Source of the DNA: Reinekea marina
Lineage (GTDB): Bacteria; Pseudomonadota; Gammaproteobacteria; Pseudomonadales; Natronospirillaceae
NCBI RefSeq assembly: GCF_030409715.1
Contig: NZ_JAUFQI010000001.1
Coordinates: 1,611,001-1,675,000 of the forward strand
Reading direction: 5' to 3'
DNA length: 64,000 nucleotides
Made by a program: the position numbers and the translations under genes. The stretch's first letter is position 1; each line of letters opens with the position of its first letter. A model generated the notes under the pieces. That model was not told the origin of the DNA and did not search any database. It saw nothing but the letters and a program-made list of their open reading frames with translations. Of the stretch, positions 44,182-53,662 are shown in pieces.

Positions 44182-45495
44182 TTAACCTCTGATTTTGGCC
44201 TGCCATTGCTTGGCGTTCGCAACAATAGCGGCTTTATCTAGCGTCGTTAGCTCGCGATCTTTAAGAAGCTGCTTACCATCTACCCAAACGTTTTTGATCT
44301 GATCACGAGAGCTGGCATAGACGATGTGAGACATTGGCTCAAAGATTGGTTGAGACTCAAGATCGTCTAAAGCAATGGAGGTAATGTCGGCACGTTTGCC
44401 AACTTCTAAGCTGCCTATCTGATCATCCCAACTTAATGCTTTTGCACCGTTTATGGTGGCCATTGCGATGGCTTCAGCGGCGGGGAGGGCCACAGCATTA
44501 GAGCTGACGGCTTTCGCGAGCATTGCGGCGGTACGCATTTCACTGAGCATATCTAAATCGTTGTTACTCGCAGCGCCATCGGTTCCCAGTGCTACGTTTA
44601 CGCCTGCTTTTTGCAATTTGTCGACCGGGCAAAATCCGCTTGCCAGCTTGAGGTTAGATTCTGGGCAATGCATCACGTGTGCGCCAGTTTCTACGATGTC
44701 TTGAATGTCTTCATCGCTTAAAGCTGTCATGTGAACGGCTTGGAATTTAGGGCTTAACAAACCTAATTCTTTTAAGCGACGCACTGGGCGTTGGCCGCGG
44801 CGAGTCGTTTCATCGTCAACTTCACCTTGAGTTTCATGAACATGCATTTGAATGCCAACGTCGTATTTTTCGGCCAATTCTTTGATGCGAATGAGCGGCT
44901 CATCCGAACACGAGTAGGGCGCATGCGGACCAAAGTTCACCTTAATGTGGCTGTGACCTTTGTATTGTTCCATGACAGCGACGCCCTGGTCGATGTGTTC
45001 ATCGGGTGTTTTAGCCCAAGCTGTTGGGAAATCGATGGTTGGAAAACACAGTTGCGCGCGCATACCTGCTTTGACCACTCGCTCGGCAGCGGCATCAGGG
45101 AAAAAGTAGTTATCAGAGAAGGTAGTGGTACCGCAGCGAATCATTTCGGCTGCCGCTAATTCTGTACCATCGCCAACCATCTCATGGCTTACCCAAGTAC
45201 CTTCAGCTGGCCAAATGTGATCGTTTAACCAAGTTTGCAGGGCTAAATCATCGGCCATTCCGCGAAACAGTACCATGGCCGCATGGCCATGCGTATTTAC
45301 CATGCCAGGCATGATAGCTTGGCCGTTTAGATCAACAGTTTCATTGGCTTGAAACGAGCTGGATGCTTCAGATTGAGGCACTATCGCCACAATTGCGCCA
45401 TCTTTGATGGCAAGGCTGTGATCGGTCAGTACGTCACGATCTGCGTTAACGGTAATAATCCAGCTAGCGTGAATCAGGGTGTCTACAGTTTGCAT
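44182..45495 (-). CDS. mtaD: 5-methylthioadenosine/S-adenosylhomocysteine deaminase family amidohydrolase
   Basis: Metal-dependent amidohydrolase of the TRZ/ATZ type, about 437 residues. The first metal motif is GMVNTHGHAAMVLFRG; further ligands are in IQMHVHETQGE, AVHMTALSD and LGTDGAASNNDLDML. In pseudomonads the mtaD gene sits in the same place before ubiG, and the enzyme deaminates methylthioadenosine and related nucleosides. The ATG at 45495 has AGGA six bases upstream and is preferred to the TTG at 45519. Confidence 0.85.
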   Translation of the reverse strand: MQTVDTLIHASWIITVNADRDVLTDHSLAIKDGAIVAIVPQSEASSSFQANETVDLNGQAIMPGMVNTHGHAAMVLFRGMADDLALQTWLNDHIWPAEGTWVSHEMVGDGTELAAAEMIRCGTTTFSDNYFFPDAAAERVVKAGMRAQLCFPTIDFPTAWAKTPDEHIDQGVAVMEQYKGHSHIKVNFGPHAPYSCSDEPLIRIKELAEKYDVGIQMHVHETQGEVDDETTRRGQRPVRRLKELGLLSPKFQAVHMTALSDEDIQDIVETGAHVMHCPESNLKLASGFCPVDKLQKAGVNVALGTDGAASNNDLDMLSEMRTAAMLAKAVSSNAVALPAAEAIAMATINGAKALSWDDQIGSLEVGKRADITSIALDDLESQPIFEPMSHIVYASSRDQIKNVWVDGKQLLKDRELTTLDKAAIVANAKQWQAKIRG

Positions 45496-45547
45496 GGGTA
45501 ATCCTGTCTGTTGAGTCAATAGCGGTATGATAAAAAAAATGGCTCAA

Positions 45548-47593
45548 TTAAGCGAATGAATCTTTTTTTGGGGTAAAGGCGATAGCAAAGCCTTTTTTGG
45601 GTTGGTTCTTAATATGAATATCCCAATTTAACTTTTGATTAGCGATGTTATAAACGATGTACATGCCTAAGCCACTGCCGCCTTGTGCGCGTGCAGTTGT
45701 GTAGAACGGTTCGAACATGTTCTCTAGTGCATCTTCATTTACACCTTTGCCATTATCTGTAATTGATAGCTTAAAGCCTTCGGGGGCTTTTTTAAGTGAA
45801 ACGTGAATTGTTCCTTCGTCTTGACCCATAGCAAAGCCGTGTTGTTTTGCATTGAGAAGTACGTTGGTTAATAGTTGAGCAACAATTCCAGGGAAAGTGA
45901 TGGTTTCAATACTGGCGTCTAGATCGGTAGTGATGGTGATTTTTGTGTGCTTAAACTCGTGCTTTAAGCTACCTATAATAAGTGTGATGTATTCTCCAAG
46001 CGCTAACTGCCGAGTTTCTTCAACCGATTGATCAACCGATACCAGTTTAAAGTTACTGATCAGCTCAGCGGCTCTGTCTAAGCTATTAAAAATTAAACTT
46101 GCGTGCTCTTCCATTTCTATTAAAAAGCGGTCGAACTCACTTCGTGTCATCGTATTATTGTGAAGCTTGGAAGAGATTTGCCTGATGTCGTCTAATAATG
46201 AAGACGCCGCAAGCTTACCCGACCCAACAGGTGTATTAACTTCATGTGCAACCCCTGCGACAAGCCGACCAAGAGAAGCCATGCGTTCAGATAACTCATT
46301 CTGCGTTCTCAATTGATCGTTTTTAGATTGCATAAAATGACGATGTTGAATTTCTGAAATTTGCGGGCTAAAAAATTCAACCAATTCAACGGCATGTTTA
46401 TTACACCGCGTTAAGGTGTATCCATAATTTAGGTGCTGAGTAACAAGAGGGCAGAACACCCAATAGTGTTTGGATAAGTCTTTTTCACCAAAAGTTAGAT
46501 CGGGATGTTTTTCAAATACTACAAAATCATTGGCATTGTGGCTCGGACGCTTAAAAATAAACATTTCATCTATAGCGATAGCGTCGAGATCACTTTGAAT
46601 GTTTGGGAGGATATCTTCGACACGGTCCGTCGCGTGAATTTGCTGAACAATTGAAAATTTTCTTGAGGTTAAGTCTCGTTCTTGAATAAATTGCCAAAGA
46701 TCCACAAGGCGCTCACGCATATGTTTTTGATTGCTACTTACGTGGCCGGTTGACCCTCTTAACTTGGGTCGAGTTTTTAATAGTATATCTTGTGGTCTTT
46801 TACCTTCTAACATTTCTATCGCTAATCGACCTGCTTTTAAGCCAAGTTCGTGAGCTGGATAAAGCACAGTACTTAGGCCCGGCGTCATGTATTGAGCATA
46901 TTCAAAATCGTCAAAACCTGTCACCCAGCAATCATCAGGGCAATTAATACCTAGTAGCCGAAAAGCATCTAGGACGCCCTTCGCCATGAGGTCGTTGGCA
47001 CAGACTATGATGTTTGGCTTTTCGGTTTGTGCCTTCCAATATTCGGAAAAGGTGTGTTTTGCGTGTAAAGAGGTGAAGTCCCCCTCGAGAATATCGATAC
47101 TGGTTGGGTCAACACCGTGCGTATTGCATTCATCAAAAAGCGCCTGTTGGCGAAGTTGACTCTCGGTATTGGAAAATGGGCCGCTCAAAAAAGCAATTTT
47201 GGGCTGTGGTTTCTTTAATAGAACAGCATGAATCAAGTCTCTCATGCCTTGGTAATTGTCTATCAGTACAGCAGGCTGTTGATCTATTTTTTGCCCCATG
47301 TGAATACTGGGGATGCCTTTATAGACGTCTAAAATTCGCAGTATCGTTTCTATATTAGTTAAGTAGGTTAATCCGCCCGTATAAAAAACAACCAAGCTAG
47401 GCTTGAGGTCGACTATATCTTTATGGCATTGCAAATCACTTTCTTGCCAAGCTTCGGGCGCTGAGATATAGCCCACAGGCGCAAAGAGCACTTCTATTTC
47501 GGTGTGCTGAAAAGCTTCAGATAACCCTAAGCAGATTCGCTGCTCGATCGTTTGGGAAAATGTTGGAATAATGACCGCCACGAGTGGCCGCAT
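45548..47593 (-). CDS. Soluble histidine kinase with N-terminal LacI-type ligand-binding domain
   Basis: A 681-residue protein with no signal peptide or membrane span. Residues 1–290 form a LacI/periplasmic-binding-protein-like sensor (PLVAVIIPTFSQ, IPSIHMGQ, KIAFLSGPF, IIVCANDLMAKGVLDAFRLLG, WVTGFDDFEYAQYMTPGLSTV) without the LacI DNA-binding helix. A linker and a coiled coil follow (about 390–430). The kinase core has the phospho-acceptor in GVAHEVNTP (about H450), N-box LLTNVLLNAKQHG (about N577), G1 SITDNGKGV and G2 GGSGLGMYIVYN. It presumably senses a cytoplasmic small molecule, perhaps a sugar. No response-regulator gene lies next to it. Confidence 0.82.
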   Translation of the reverse strand: MRPLVAVIIPTFSQTIEQRICLGLSEAFQHTEIEVLFAPVGYISAPEAWQESDLQCHKDIVDLKPSLVVFYTGGLTYLTNIETILRILDVYKGIPSIHMGQKIDQQPAVLIDNYQGMRDLIHAVLLKKPQPKIAFLSGPFSNTESQLRQQALFDECNTHGVDPTSIDILEGDFTSLHAKHTFSEYWKAQTEKPNIIVCANDLMAKGVLDAFRLLGINCPDDCWVTGFDDFEYAQYMTPGLSTVLYPAHELGLKAGRLAIEMLEGKRPQDILLKTRPKLRGSTGHVSSNQKHMRERLVDLWQFIQERDLTSRKFSIVQQIHATDRVEDILPNIQSDLDAIAIDEMFIFKRPSHNANDFVVFEKHPDLTFGEKDLSKHYWVFCPLVTQHLNYGYTLTRCNKHAVELVEFFSPQISEIQHRHFMQSKNDQLRTQNELSERMASLGRLVAGVAHEVNTPVGSGKLAASSLLDDIRQISSKLHNNTMTRSEFDRFLIEMEEHASLIFNSLDRAAELISNFKLVSVDQSVEETRQLALGEYITLIIGSLKHEFKHTKITITTDLDASIETITFPGIVAQLLTNVLLNAKQHGFAMGQDEGTIHVSLKKAPEGFKLSITDNGKGVNEDALENMFEPFYTTARAQGGSGLGMYIVYNIANQKLNWDIHIKNQPKKGFAIAFTPKKDSFA

Positions 47594-47789
47594 AGGGTTG
47601 TGCCTCGGTAAAATTACAGCTGTTGAACGGAGTATAGCTAAGCTTTCAGGCCTTGCTATTTATATGTCGGCTGAAACTGTCTATCTCATTGATTTGTGGT
47701 ATGATTTCTCCTTTCGTGAGTAGTCAGCGACATCAGAAAGTAGCCAGTGGAACAACCGCTAAGGCTCGATAAGAAGGATAGCGAATTAG

Positions 47790-50420
47790 ATGGGTGAACT
47801 AGCCAAAGAAATTCTTCACATCAATATTGAAGAAGAATTAAAACAATCATACTTAGATTACGCCATGAGCGTTATTGTTGGGCGTGCATTGCCCGATGTA
47901 CGAGACGGTCTTAAGCCCGTACATAGGCGTGTGTTGTTCGCCATGAATGTATTAAACAACGATTGGAATAAGCCGTATAAAAAATCGGCGCGTGTTGTTG
48001 GTGATGTAATCGGTAAGTATCACCCACATGGTGATTCAGCTGTTTACGACACTATCGTACGTATGGCACAGCCTTTCTCTATGCGCTATACCCTGGTCGA
48101 TGGTCAAGGTAACTTCGGTTCGATCGATGGCGACTCTGCCGCCGCCATGCGTTATACCGAAATTCGTATGGAAAAACTGTCTCATTCGCTTTTGGCCGAT
48201 CTTGAAAAAGAAACGGTCGACTATGTCGAAAACTATGACGGTACTGAATTAATCCCCGAAGTACTGCCTACACGAATCCCTAATTTATTGGTAAACGGTT
48301 CTTCAGGTATTGCGGTAGGCATGGCCACCAACATTCCCCCGCACAACTTGAATGAAGTCGTCGATGGCGCATTAGCCCTTATAGATAACCCTGAGATAGA
48401 TATCGACGGTTTAATGGAATACATTCCTGGCCCCGATTTCCCAACAGGTGCCTATATTAATGGTCGTAAAGGTATTGTCGAAGCCTATCGCACCGGCCGT
48501 GGCCGCATATACATGCGAGCTAAGGCTGATGTCGTAGTCGATGAAAAGTCTGGCCGTGAAAGCATTATCGTTCATGAAATTCCGTATCAGGTGAACAAAG
48601 CGCGTTTGGTTGAAAAAATTGCCGAACTCGTGAAAGAAAAGAAAATTGAAGGCATTGCCGAGCTGCGCGATGAATCCGATAAAGACGGTTTACGTATCGC
48701 GATAGACCTAAAACGTGGCGAATCGGGCGATGTACTATTAAATAACTTATACGCTCAAACGCAGCTTGAAACGGTATTTGGTATCAATACCGTTGCGCTA
48801 GTTGATGGCCAGCCTAAGGTCCTAAATCTTAAGCAATTGCTTGAAGCATTTGTTCGCCATCGTCGTGAAGTTGTTACGCGTCGTACGATTTTTGACCTTC
48901 GTAAAGCTCGTCAGCGTGGTCATATTTTAGAAGGCTTGGCTATTTCATTGGCTAACATTGATGAAATGATCGAGCTTATTCGTACCTCTGCAACCGGTGC
49001 TGAAGCGAAAGAACGCATGTTGGCGCGATCTTGGGCATTAGGTGATGTATCGGCTATGTTGGAGCGTGCAGGTGCTGATGTTTGTCGCCCTGAGGAGCTC
49101 GAAGAACAGTATGGCGTGCGCGATGAGCGTTATCACCTGTCTCCTGAGCAGGCCCAGCAAATTCTCGACATGCGACTGCAGAAGTTAACGGGCTTGGAAC
49201 ATGACAAGCTGATCGGTGAATATAAGGCCATTATCGACGATATTGGTGAATATTTGCGTATTTTGAACAGCTATGAGCGACTCATGGAGATTATTCGTGA
49301 AGAGCTTGAGCAAGTTAAAGCCGATTTTGGTGACGAGCGTAAAACTGAAATTCTTACCTCCCGTTTAGATTTGTCGATGGAAGATTTAATCACCGAAGAA
49401 GATATGGTGGTGACAATCTCTCATGCCGGTTATGCGAAAACTCAGCGGTTAACCGAATATGAAGCCCAAAAGCGCGGTGGTAAAGGGCGTTCTGCATCAG
49501 CGTTGAAAGATGAAGACTTTATTGAGCACCTATTGGTTACCAGCACCCACGCCACCATTTTATGCTTCTCTAACTTTGGTAAGGTTTACTGGTTGCGAGT
49601 ATTTGAGATTCCGCAAGCCAGCCGTGCCGCGAAAGGCCGGCCAATGGTGAACTTGCTGCCGCTAGACGCGGAAGAGCGTGTAACAGCCATTTTGCCGATT
49701 CGTGAATACGATGCTGATCACTTTATTTTTATGGCGACAGCAAGCGGTACAGTTAAGAAAACTTCATTAGATGCCTTCTCTCGCCCTCGTAGCAGCGGAT
49801 TAATTGCGCTTTCTCTGGATGAAGGTGATCACTTAGTAGGCGTTGCACTTACCGACGGTGAGCGTGAAGTTATGTTGCTTTCTGATGCCGGTAAAGTTGT
49901 TCGCTTTAAAGAAGAAAACGTACGAGCCATGGGGCGAACAGCCCGAGGTGTTCGGGGTATTTCACTAGAAAAAGATCAGCAAGTAATTTCGTTAATCGTA
50001 CCTGAAGAAAACGGAACGGTATTAACGGCCTCTATGCGTGGCTACGGTAAGCGAACCAGTGTTGAGGAGTTTCCAACGAAAGGCCGTGGCACTAAAGGCG
50101 TCATTGCAATGGTCACTAGTGAGCGTAACGGTGCATTAGTAGGCGCGAAACAAGTGTTCGATGGCGACGAAGTGATGTTGATCAGTAATAAGGGCACTCT
50201 GGTACGTACCGGTGTGGACCAAATCTCTGTGTTAGGACGAAATACGCAAGGCGTTCGTTTGATCAGAGTAGCTGAAGATGAAGCACTTGTGAGTATTGAG
50301 CGCATTGAAGAGCCCGAAGAAATTGAAACCCTAGTTTCTGATGGCGATTCAGGTGAAGCGGCCGACGCTGCTCCTTCGCAAGAAGGTTCAGACGAGCCTA
50401 GTGATTCAGACGAAAGCTAA
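47790..50420 (+). CDS. gyrA: DNA gyrase subunit A
   Basis: An 876-residue GyrA. The N-terminal breakage-reunion domain starts with [40 protein letters not shown]. The quinolone-resistance region is [11 protein letters not shown] with Ser83 and Asp87 at the E. coli numbering, thus wild-type. The catalytic tyrosine is in [10 protein letters not shown]. The C-terminal beta-pinwheel carries the GyrA box [10 protein letters not shown]. The tail is acidic (…[14 protein letters not shown]). It introduces negative supercoils with GyrB. Confidence 0.97.
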   Translation: MGELAKEILHINIEEELKQSYLDYAMSVIVGRALPDVRDGLKPVHRRVLFAMNVLNNDWNKPYKKSARVVGDVIGKYHPHGDSAVYDTIVRMAQPFSMRYTLVDGQGNFGSIDGDSAAAMRYTEIRMEKLSHSLLADLEKETVDYVENYDGTELIPEVLPTRIPNLLVNGSSGIAVGMATNIPPHNLNEVVDGALALIDNPEIDIDGLMEYIPGPDFPTGAYINGRKGIVEAYRTGRGRIYMRAKADVVVDEKSGRESIIVHEIPYQVNKARLVEKIAELVKEKKIEGIAELRDESDKDGLRIAIDLKRGESGDVLLNNLYAQTQLETVFGINTVALVDGQPKVLNLKQLLEAFVRHRREVVTRRTIFDLRKARQRGHILEGLAISLANIDEMIELIRTSATGAEAKERMLARSWALGDVSAMLERAGADVCRPEELEEQYGVRDERYHLSPEQAQQILDMRLQKLTGLEHDKLIGEYKAIIDDIGEYLRILNSYERLMEIIREELEQVKADFGDERKTEILTSRLDLSMEDLITEEDMVVTISHAGYAKTQRLTEYEAQKRGGKGRSASALKDEDFIEHLLVTSTHATILCFSNFGKVYWLRVFEIPQASRAAKGRPMVNLLPLDAEERVTAILPIREYDADHFIFMATASGTVKKTSLDAFSRPRSSGLIALSLDEGDHLVGVALTDGEREVMLLSDAGKVVRFKEENVRAMGRTARGVRGISLEKDQQVISLIVPEENGTVLTASMRGYGKRTSVEEFPTKGRGTKGVIAMVTSERNGALVGAKQVFDGDEVMLISNKGTLVRTGVDQISVLGRNTQGVRLIRVAEDEALVSIERIEEPEEIETLVSDGDSGEAADAAPSQEGSDEPSDSDES

Positions 50421-50435
50421 GTTCGTATAACATTA

Positions 50436-50478
50436 AGCGGGCAATGTCGTTAACCTATTGCCCGCTGAGTGCGTTTTT
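50436..50478 (+). terminator. Hairpin after gyrA
   Basis: AGCGGGCAAT and ATTGCCCGCT form a ten-bp perfect stem; a T-run follows after seven bases. Probably the gyrA terminator. The gyrA–pheA gap of about 180 bp holds no gene; serC usually sits here in related bacteria. Confidence 0.55.
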
Positions 50479-50603
50479 CGACCCAGCCAATGATTATGCA
50501 GCCAGTGCAATGCTAAGTTGCAAACAATGGGCATTGATCAATACTCCAGTTTCACCAACAATGCTGTTAGATACCCCATTTATACCATTTATCGAGAATG
50601 CTT

Positions 50604-51725
50604 ATGTCTGACAAACCTGAATCCTTAACTCAAGCCGATGAATCTGCATTAATGCAGCTTAGAGAAGAAATTGATCGGCTAGATACTGAAATATTAGCCC
50701 TAATATCAAAGCGCGCCAATTGTGCTATGAAAGTCGCCGAAGTGAAGATGAAGGCCTCCGGCAATGCTGGAGCTGTGTTTTATCGCCCTGAGCGAGAGGC
50801 GCAGGTATTAACCAGTGTAATGGATCGAAACCCTGGGCCGCTTGGTAATGAAGACATGGCTAAGTTATTTCGAGAGATTATGTCGGCCTGTTTGGCACTC
50901 GAAAAGCCTATGGAGGTTGCTTATTTGGGGCCAGAAGGCACCTTTACTCAACAAGCTGCCTTGAAGCATTTTGGGCAATGGGTAAAAACCAAGCCGATGC
51001 CCGCCATTGATGAGGTTTTCCGAGAAGTTGAAGCCGGCGCTTGCAACTATGGCGTAGTGCCGGTTGAGAATTCTAGCGAAGGTATTGTGAATCATACTCT
51101 TGATACCTTCATTACATCCAACATTAAAATTTGCGGCGAAGTTGAGTTACGAATTCACCATCACTTGTTAGCGGGTCCTAATACGAAGCACGATAAAATT
51201 TCACGTATATACAGTCACCAGCAAAGTTTGGCTCAATGTCGTAAGTGGCTAGACGCTCATATGCCACATGCTGAGCGTATTGCTGTTAGCAGTAATGCCG
51301 AAGCGGCAAAGCGCGTGCAAGGTGAGTGGAATTCTGCGGCCATTGCAGGCGAGCTGGCGGCCAGTTTATATGATTTGGAGATTGTGGAATCAAAAATTGA
51401 AGACTCACCCGATAACTCAACCCGATTCTTAATTATTGGCACCGAGCAAGTTGGACCTTCGAGCGAAGATAAGACCTCGCTGGTGGTTTCTATGCGTAAC
51501 GAGCCAGGAGCCCTGTACCACTTATTGAAGCCTTTCAATGAATTCGGTGTTGATATGACGCGATTAGAAACCCGTCCTTCAATGACTGGAAATTGGACCT
51601 ACGTATTCTTCATCGATTTCGCAGGCCATTGCGAAGATGAATCGGCCATTAAGGTTATTAATGCTATTCGAGAAACGGCTGTCGATGTCAAAGTACTTGG
51701 CTCTTATCCTAAGGGCGTGTTGTAA
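50604..51725 (+). CDS. pheA: Bifunctional chorismate mutase/prephenate dehydratase
   Basis: Two-step enzyme of phenylalanine synthesis. The chorismate mutase domain (about 15–100) has LREEIDRLDTEILALISKRANCAMKVAEVK. The prephenate dehydratase domain (about 105–285) begins VAYLGPEGTFTQQAA and includes the NSTRFLII catalytic motif. The C-terminal ACT domain (about 295–365) has EPGALYHLLKPFNEFGVDMTRLETRPS, where the feedback motif reads ETRP instead of the usual ESRP. Start at 50604 is preferred to the ATG two codons upstream. The next gene starts directly after the stop. Confidence 0.93.
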   Translation: MSDKPESLTQADESALMQLREEIDRLDTEILALISKRANCAMKVAEVKMKASGNAGAVFYRPEREAQVLTSVMDRNPGPLGNEDMAKLFREIMSACLALEKPMEVAYLGPEGTFTQQAALKHFGQWVKTKPMPAIDEVFREVEAGACNYGVVPVENSSEGIVNHTLDTFITSNIKICGEVELRIHHHLLAGPNTKHDKISRIYSHQQSLAQCRKWLDAHMPHAERIAVSSNAEAAKRVQGEWNSAAIAGELAASLYDLEIVESKIEDSPDNSTRFLIIGTEQVGPSSEDKTSLVVSMRNEPGALYHLLKPFNEFGVDMTRLETRPSMTGNWTYVFFIDFAGHCEDESAIKVINAIRETAVDVKVLGSYPKGVL

Positions 51726-52643
51726 GTGAGTACTTCTAAACCGTCGGTATTGATTATTGGCTTGGGTCTAATAGGCGCTTCTTTCGGGAAAGCGCTAAAA
51801 GCAACTGAGTCGGCCAGAGTTTTGGGGGCGGATCAACAAGTCGAAGTGCCTAAAATTGCGTTGGATTCGGGGGTGATAGATGAGGTGGTTGACCAGTTCT
51901 CAAATCTAGAGCAAGTGGATGTCATTGTTTTGGCTGTCCCCGTTAAAGCCATTGGTGCGGTGTTAAAGCAAATTAAGCATTTAATACCCCGCGCAAAAGT
52001 GCTAACCGATGTGGGCAGTGTGAAGGGCGCGGTTGTAAAGCAAGTCGAAGCTGAATTAGGCGCAATACCGAGTTGTTTTGTTCCTGGTCATCCAATAGCC
52101 GGTGCTGAGAAAAGTGGCGTTAAGGCGGCTAATCCGCATTTATTTGAAAAACATTTGCACATTCTTACGCCGTTAGAGCAAAGCAGTGCTGACGCAATTG
52201 CGCTCATTTCAAAATTGTGGACTGCGGTCGGTGCCGATGTTGTGACGATGCCTGTAGATAGACACGATGAAGTGTTGGCCGCCACAAGCCATTTGCCTCA
52301 TTTGTTGGCTTTCTCTTTAGTAGATACTTTGGCGCGTGAATCGGATAATAGAGAAATATTTCGCTATGCAGCCGGTGGTTTTCGTGACTTTACGCGCATT
52401 GCCGCCTCGGATCCCACCATGTGGCACGATGTATTTTTGACCAATCAAGACGCAACGCTTAAAATCCTGCGCAAATTTCAATCCGACTTAGCCCTGTTAG
52501 AGCAGGCTATTGAATCATCGGATGGCGATGTTTTAAAAACCGTATTTCATCGCTCTAAATCAGCTCGAGATTACTTTACCCAAGTGCTTGAGCAACGCGA
52601 AAACGGGGTGGCGTTTTCTGCTATCACAGATTACACCCCATAA
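51726..52643 (+). CDS. tyrA: Prephenate dehydrogenase
   Basis: NAD(P)-dependent dehydrogenase of tyrosine synthesis, 305 residues. The nucleotide motif is LIIGLGLIGASFGKAL; VLTDVGSVKGAV, the substrate-binding FVPGHPIAGAEKSG and VLAATSHLPHLLAFSL segments are standard. In many relatives tyrA is fused or adjacent to aroA and preceded by hisC; here it is a single-domain protein with a GTG start adjoining pheA and is followed 15 bp later by cmk. Confidence 0.9.
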   Translation: MSTSKPSVLIIGLGLIGASFGKALKATESARVLGADQQVEVPKIALDSGVIDEVVDQFSNLEQVDVIVLAVPVKAIGAVLKQIKHLIPRAKVLTDVGSVKGAVVKQVEAELGAIPSCFVPGHPIAGAEKSGVKAANPHLFEKHLHILTPLEQSSADAIALISKLWTAVGADVVTMPVDRHDEVLAATSHLPHLLAFSLVDTLARESDNREIFRYAAGGFRDFTRIAASDPTMWHDVFLTNQDATLKILRKFQSDLALLEQAIESSDGDVLKTVFHRSKSARDYFTQVLEQRENGVAFSAITDYTP

Positions 52644-52658
52644 TTACGAGGAAGTACC

Positions 52659-53342
52659 ATGCAAGTAGATGCACCTGTCATTACCTTAGATGGCCCAGGA
52701 GGGGCGGGTAAGGGCACTGTAAGCACATTGTTGGCTGAACGACTAGGTTGGCATTTTTTAGACTCCGGTGCTTTGTATCGGCTAACCGCTTTAGCCGCCA
52801 TGAATCATGGTATTGAGATGACCAATGAGGCCGGTTTAGCCGTAGTTGCAGAGCATTTAGATGTAACGTTTGTGCAGCAAGATGGGGAAACCGTCATCAT
52901 GTTAGAAAACGACAACGTCACCGAAGCAATACGCACTGAAGAGGTGGGGACCAATGCCTCTAAAGTGGCTGCATTTAGCCGTGTACGCGATGCATTGTTA
53001 AAGCGCCAGCGAGCATTTGCTGTGCAGCCCGGGTTGGTTGCTGATGGGCGCGATATGGGGACGGTGGTATTTACCAAGGCGGGATTAAAAATCTTCATGA
53101 CAGCGACCTCTCATGAGCGTGCTCGGCGTCGAGTTGCACAATTAACCGCTAAAGGCATCGAGGCTGACTTCGATCAAGTGAAAGCAGACATTGAAGAACG
53201 TGATGAGCGTGATATGAATCGAAAGACAGCACCGTTGGTGGCGGCCAGTGATGCTATTGAACTCGATACCACCGAAATGAGCATTGAAGCCGTGGTTCGG
53301 TTTATTGAGCAAGAGGCAAAAAACCGAGGCCTAGCTGATTAA
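52659..53342 (+). CDS. cmk: Cytidylate kinase
   Basis: A 227-residue nucleoside monophosphate kinase that phosphorylates CMP and dCMP. P-loop LDGPGGAGKGTVSTLLAERLG, the FLDSGALYR motif, and the VADGRDMGTVVF and ERDERDMNR segments of the CMP-binding region are present. It lies upstream of rpsA, as in most Gammaproteobacteria, and a small terminator follows. Confidence 0.95.
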   Translation: MQVDAPVITLDGPGGAGKGTVSTLLAERLGWHFLDSGALYRLTALAAMNHGIEMTNEAGLAVVAEHLDVTFVQQDGETVIMLENDNVTEAIRTEEVGTNASKVAAFSRVRDALLKRQRAFAVQPGLVADGRDMGTVVFTKAGLKIFMTATSHERARRRVAQLTAKGIEADFDQVKADIEERDERDMNRKTAPLVAASDAIELDTTEMSIEAVVRFIEQEAKNRGLAD

Positions 53343-53345
53343 CTG

Positions 53346-53375
53346 AAAAAATAGCCCATTTGGGCTTATTTTTCG
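53346..53375 (+). terminator. Terminator after cmk
   Basis: AAATAGCCCA-tt-TGGGCTTATTT with a following T-run, four bases after the stop codon. Confidence 0.75.
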
Positions 53376-53444
53376 ATTATCCGCACGATTAAGTTTAAAA
53401 ACCTTCAAAACCATGAAAAAACCCTTGAAATACCACTAAAAAGC

Positions 53445-53472
53445 TTGGGTTTTTGCATTTCTTCCGTATAAT
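53445..53472 (+). promoter_or_regulatory. Promoter of rpsA
   Basis: A perfect -10 TATAAT at 53467–53472 with a weak -35 TTGGGT at 53445–53450 (16-base spacer), followed by GC-rich bases. It would give a leader of about 180 bases. Confidence 0.6.
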
Positions 53473-53535
53473 ACGCCCCCCTGAAATCAGATGATTTGTC
53501 CGATTCGTACTGCGAAAAAAGACACGTTAACTGGC

Positions 53536-53574
53536 CTCGAACGGCGGTTAGACCAGCAATTTCGACCGTTTGAG
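53536..53574 (+). promoter_or_regulatory. Hairpin in the rpsA leader
   Basis: CTCGAACGG and CCGTTTGAG pair around a 21-base loop, within the long leader. In E. coli the rpsA leader folds into hairpins through which S1 represses its own translation; this may be an equivalent. Confidence 0.4.
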
Positions 53575-53662
53575 TTTTATTAATAGACCCGTGTTAGCTG
53601 GAATACGGAAAGTGTCGCGAATAAATTTATTGGCGACGTTTATAGTTTAGGAACTTAAATTA

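Noticed and set aside
44791..45159. Plus-strand frame of 122 residues inside mtaD
   Set aside because: Antisense to strongly conserved metal-binding segments of the amidohydrolase; no coding character.
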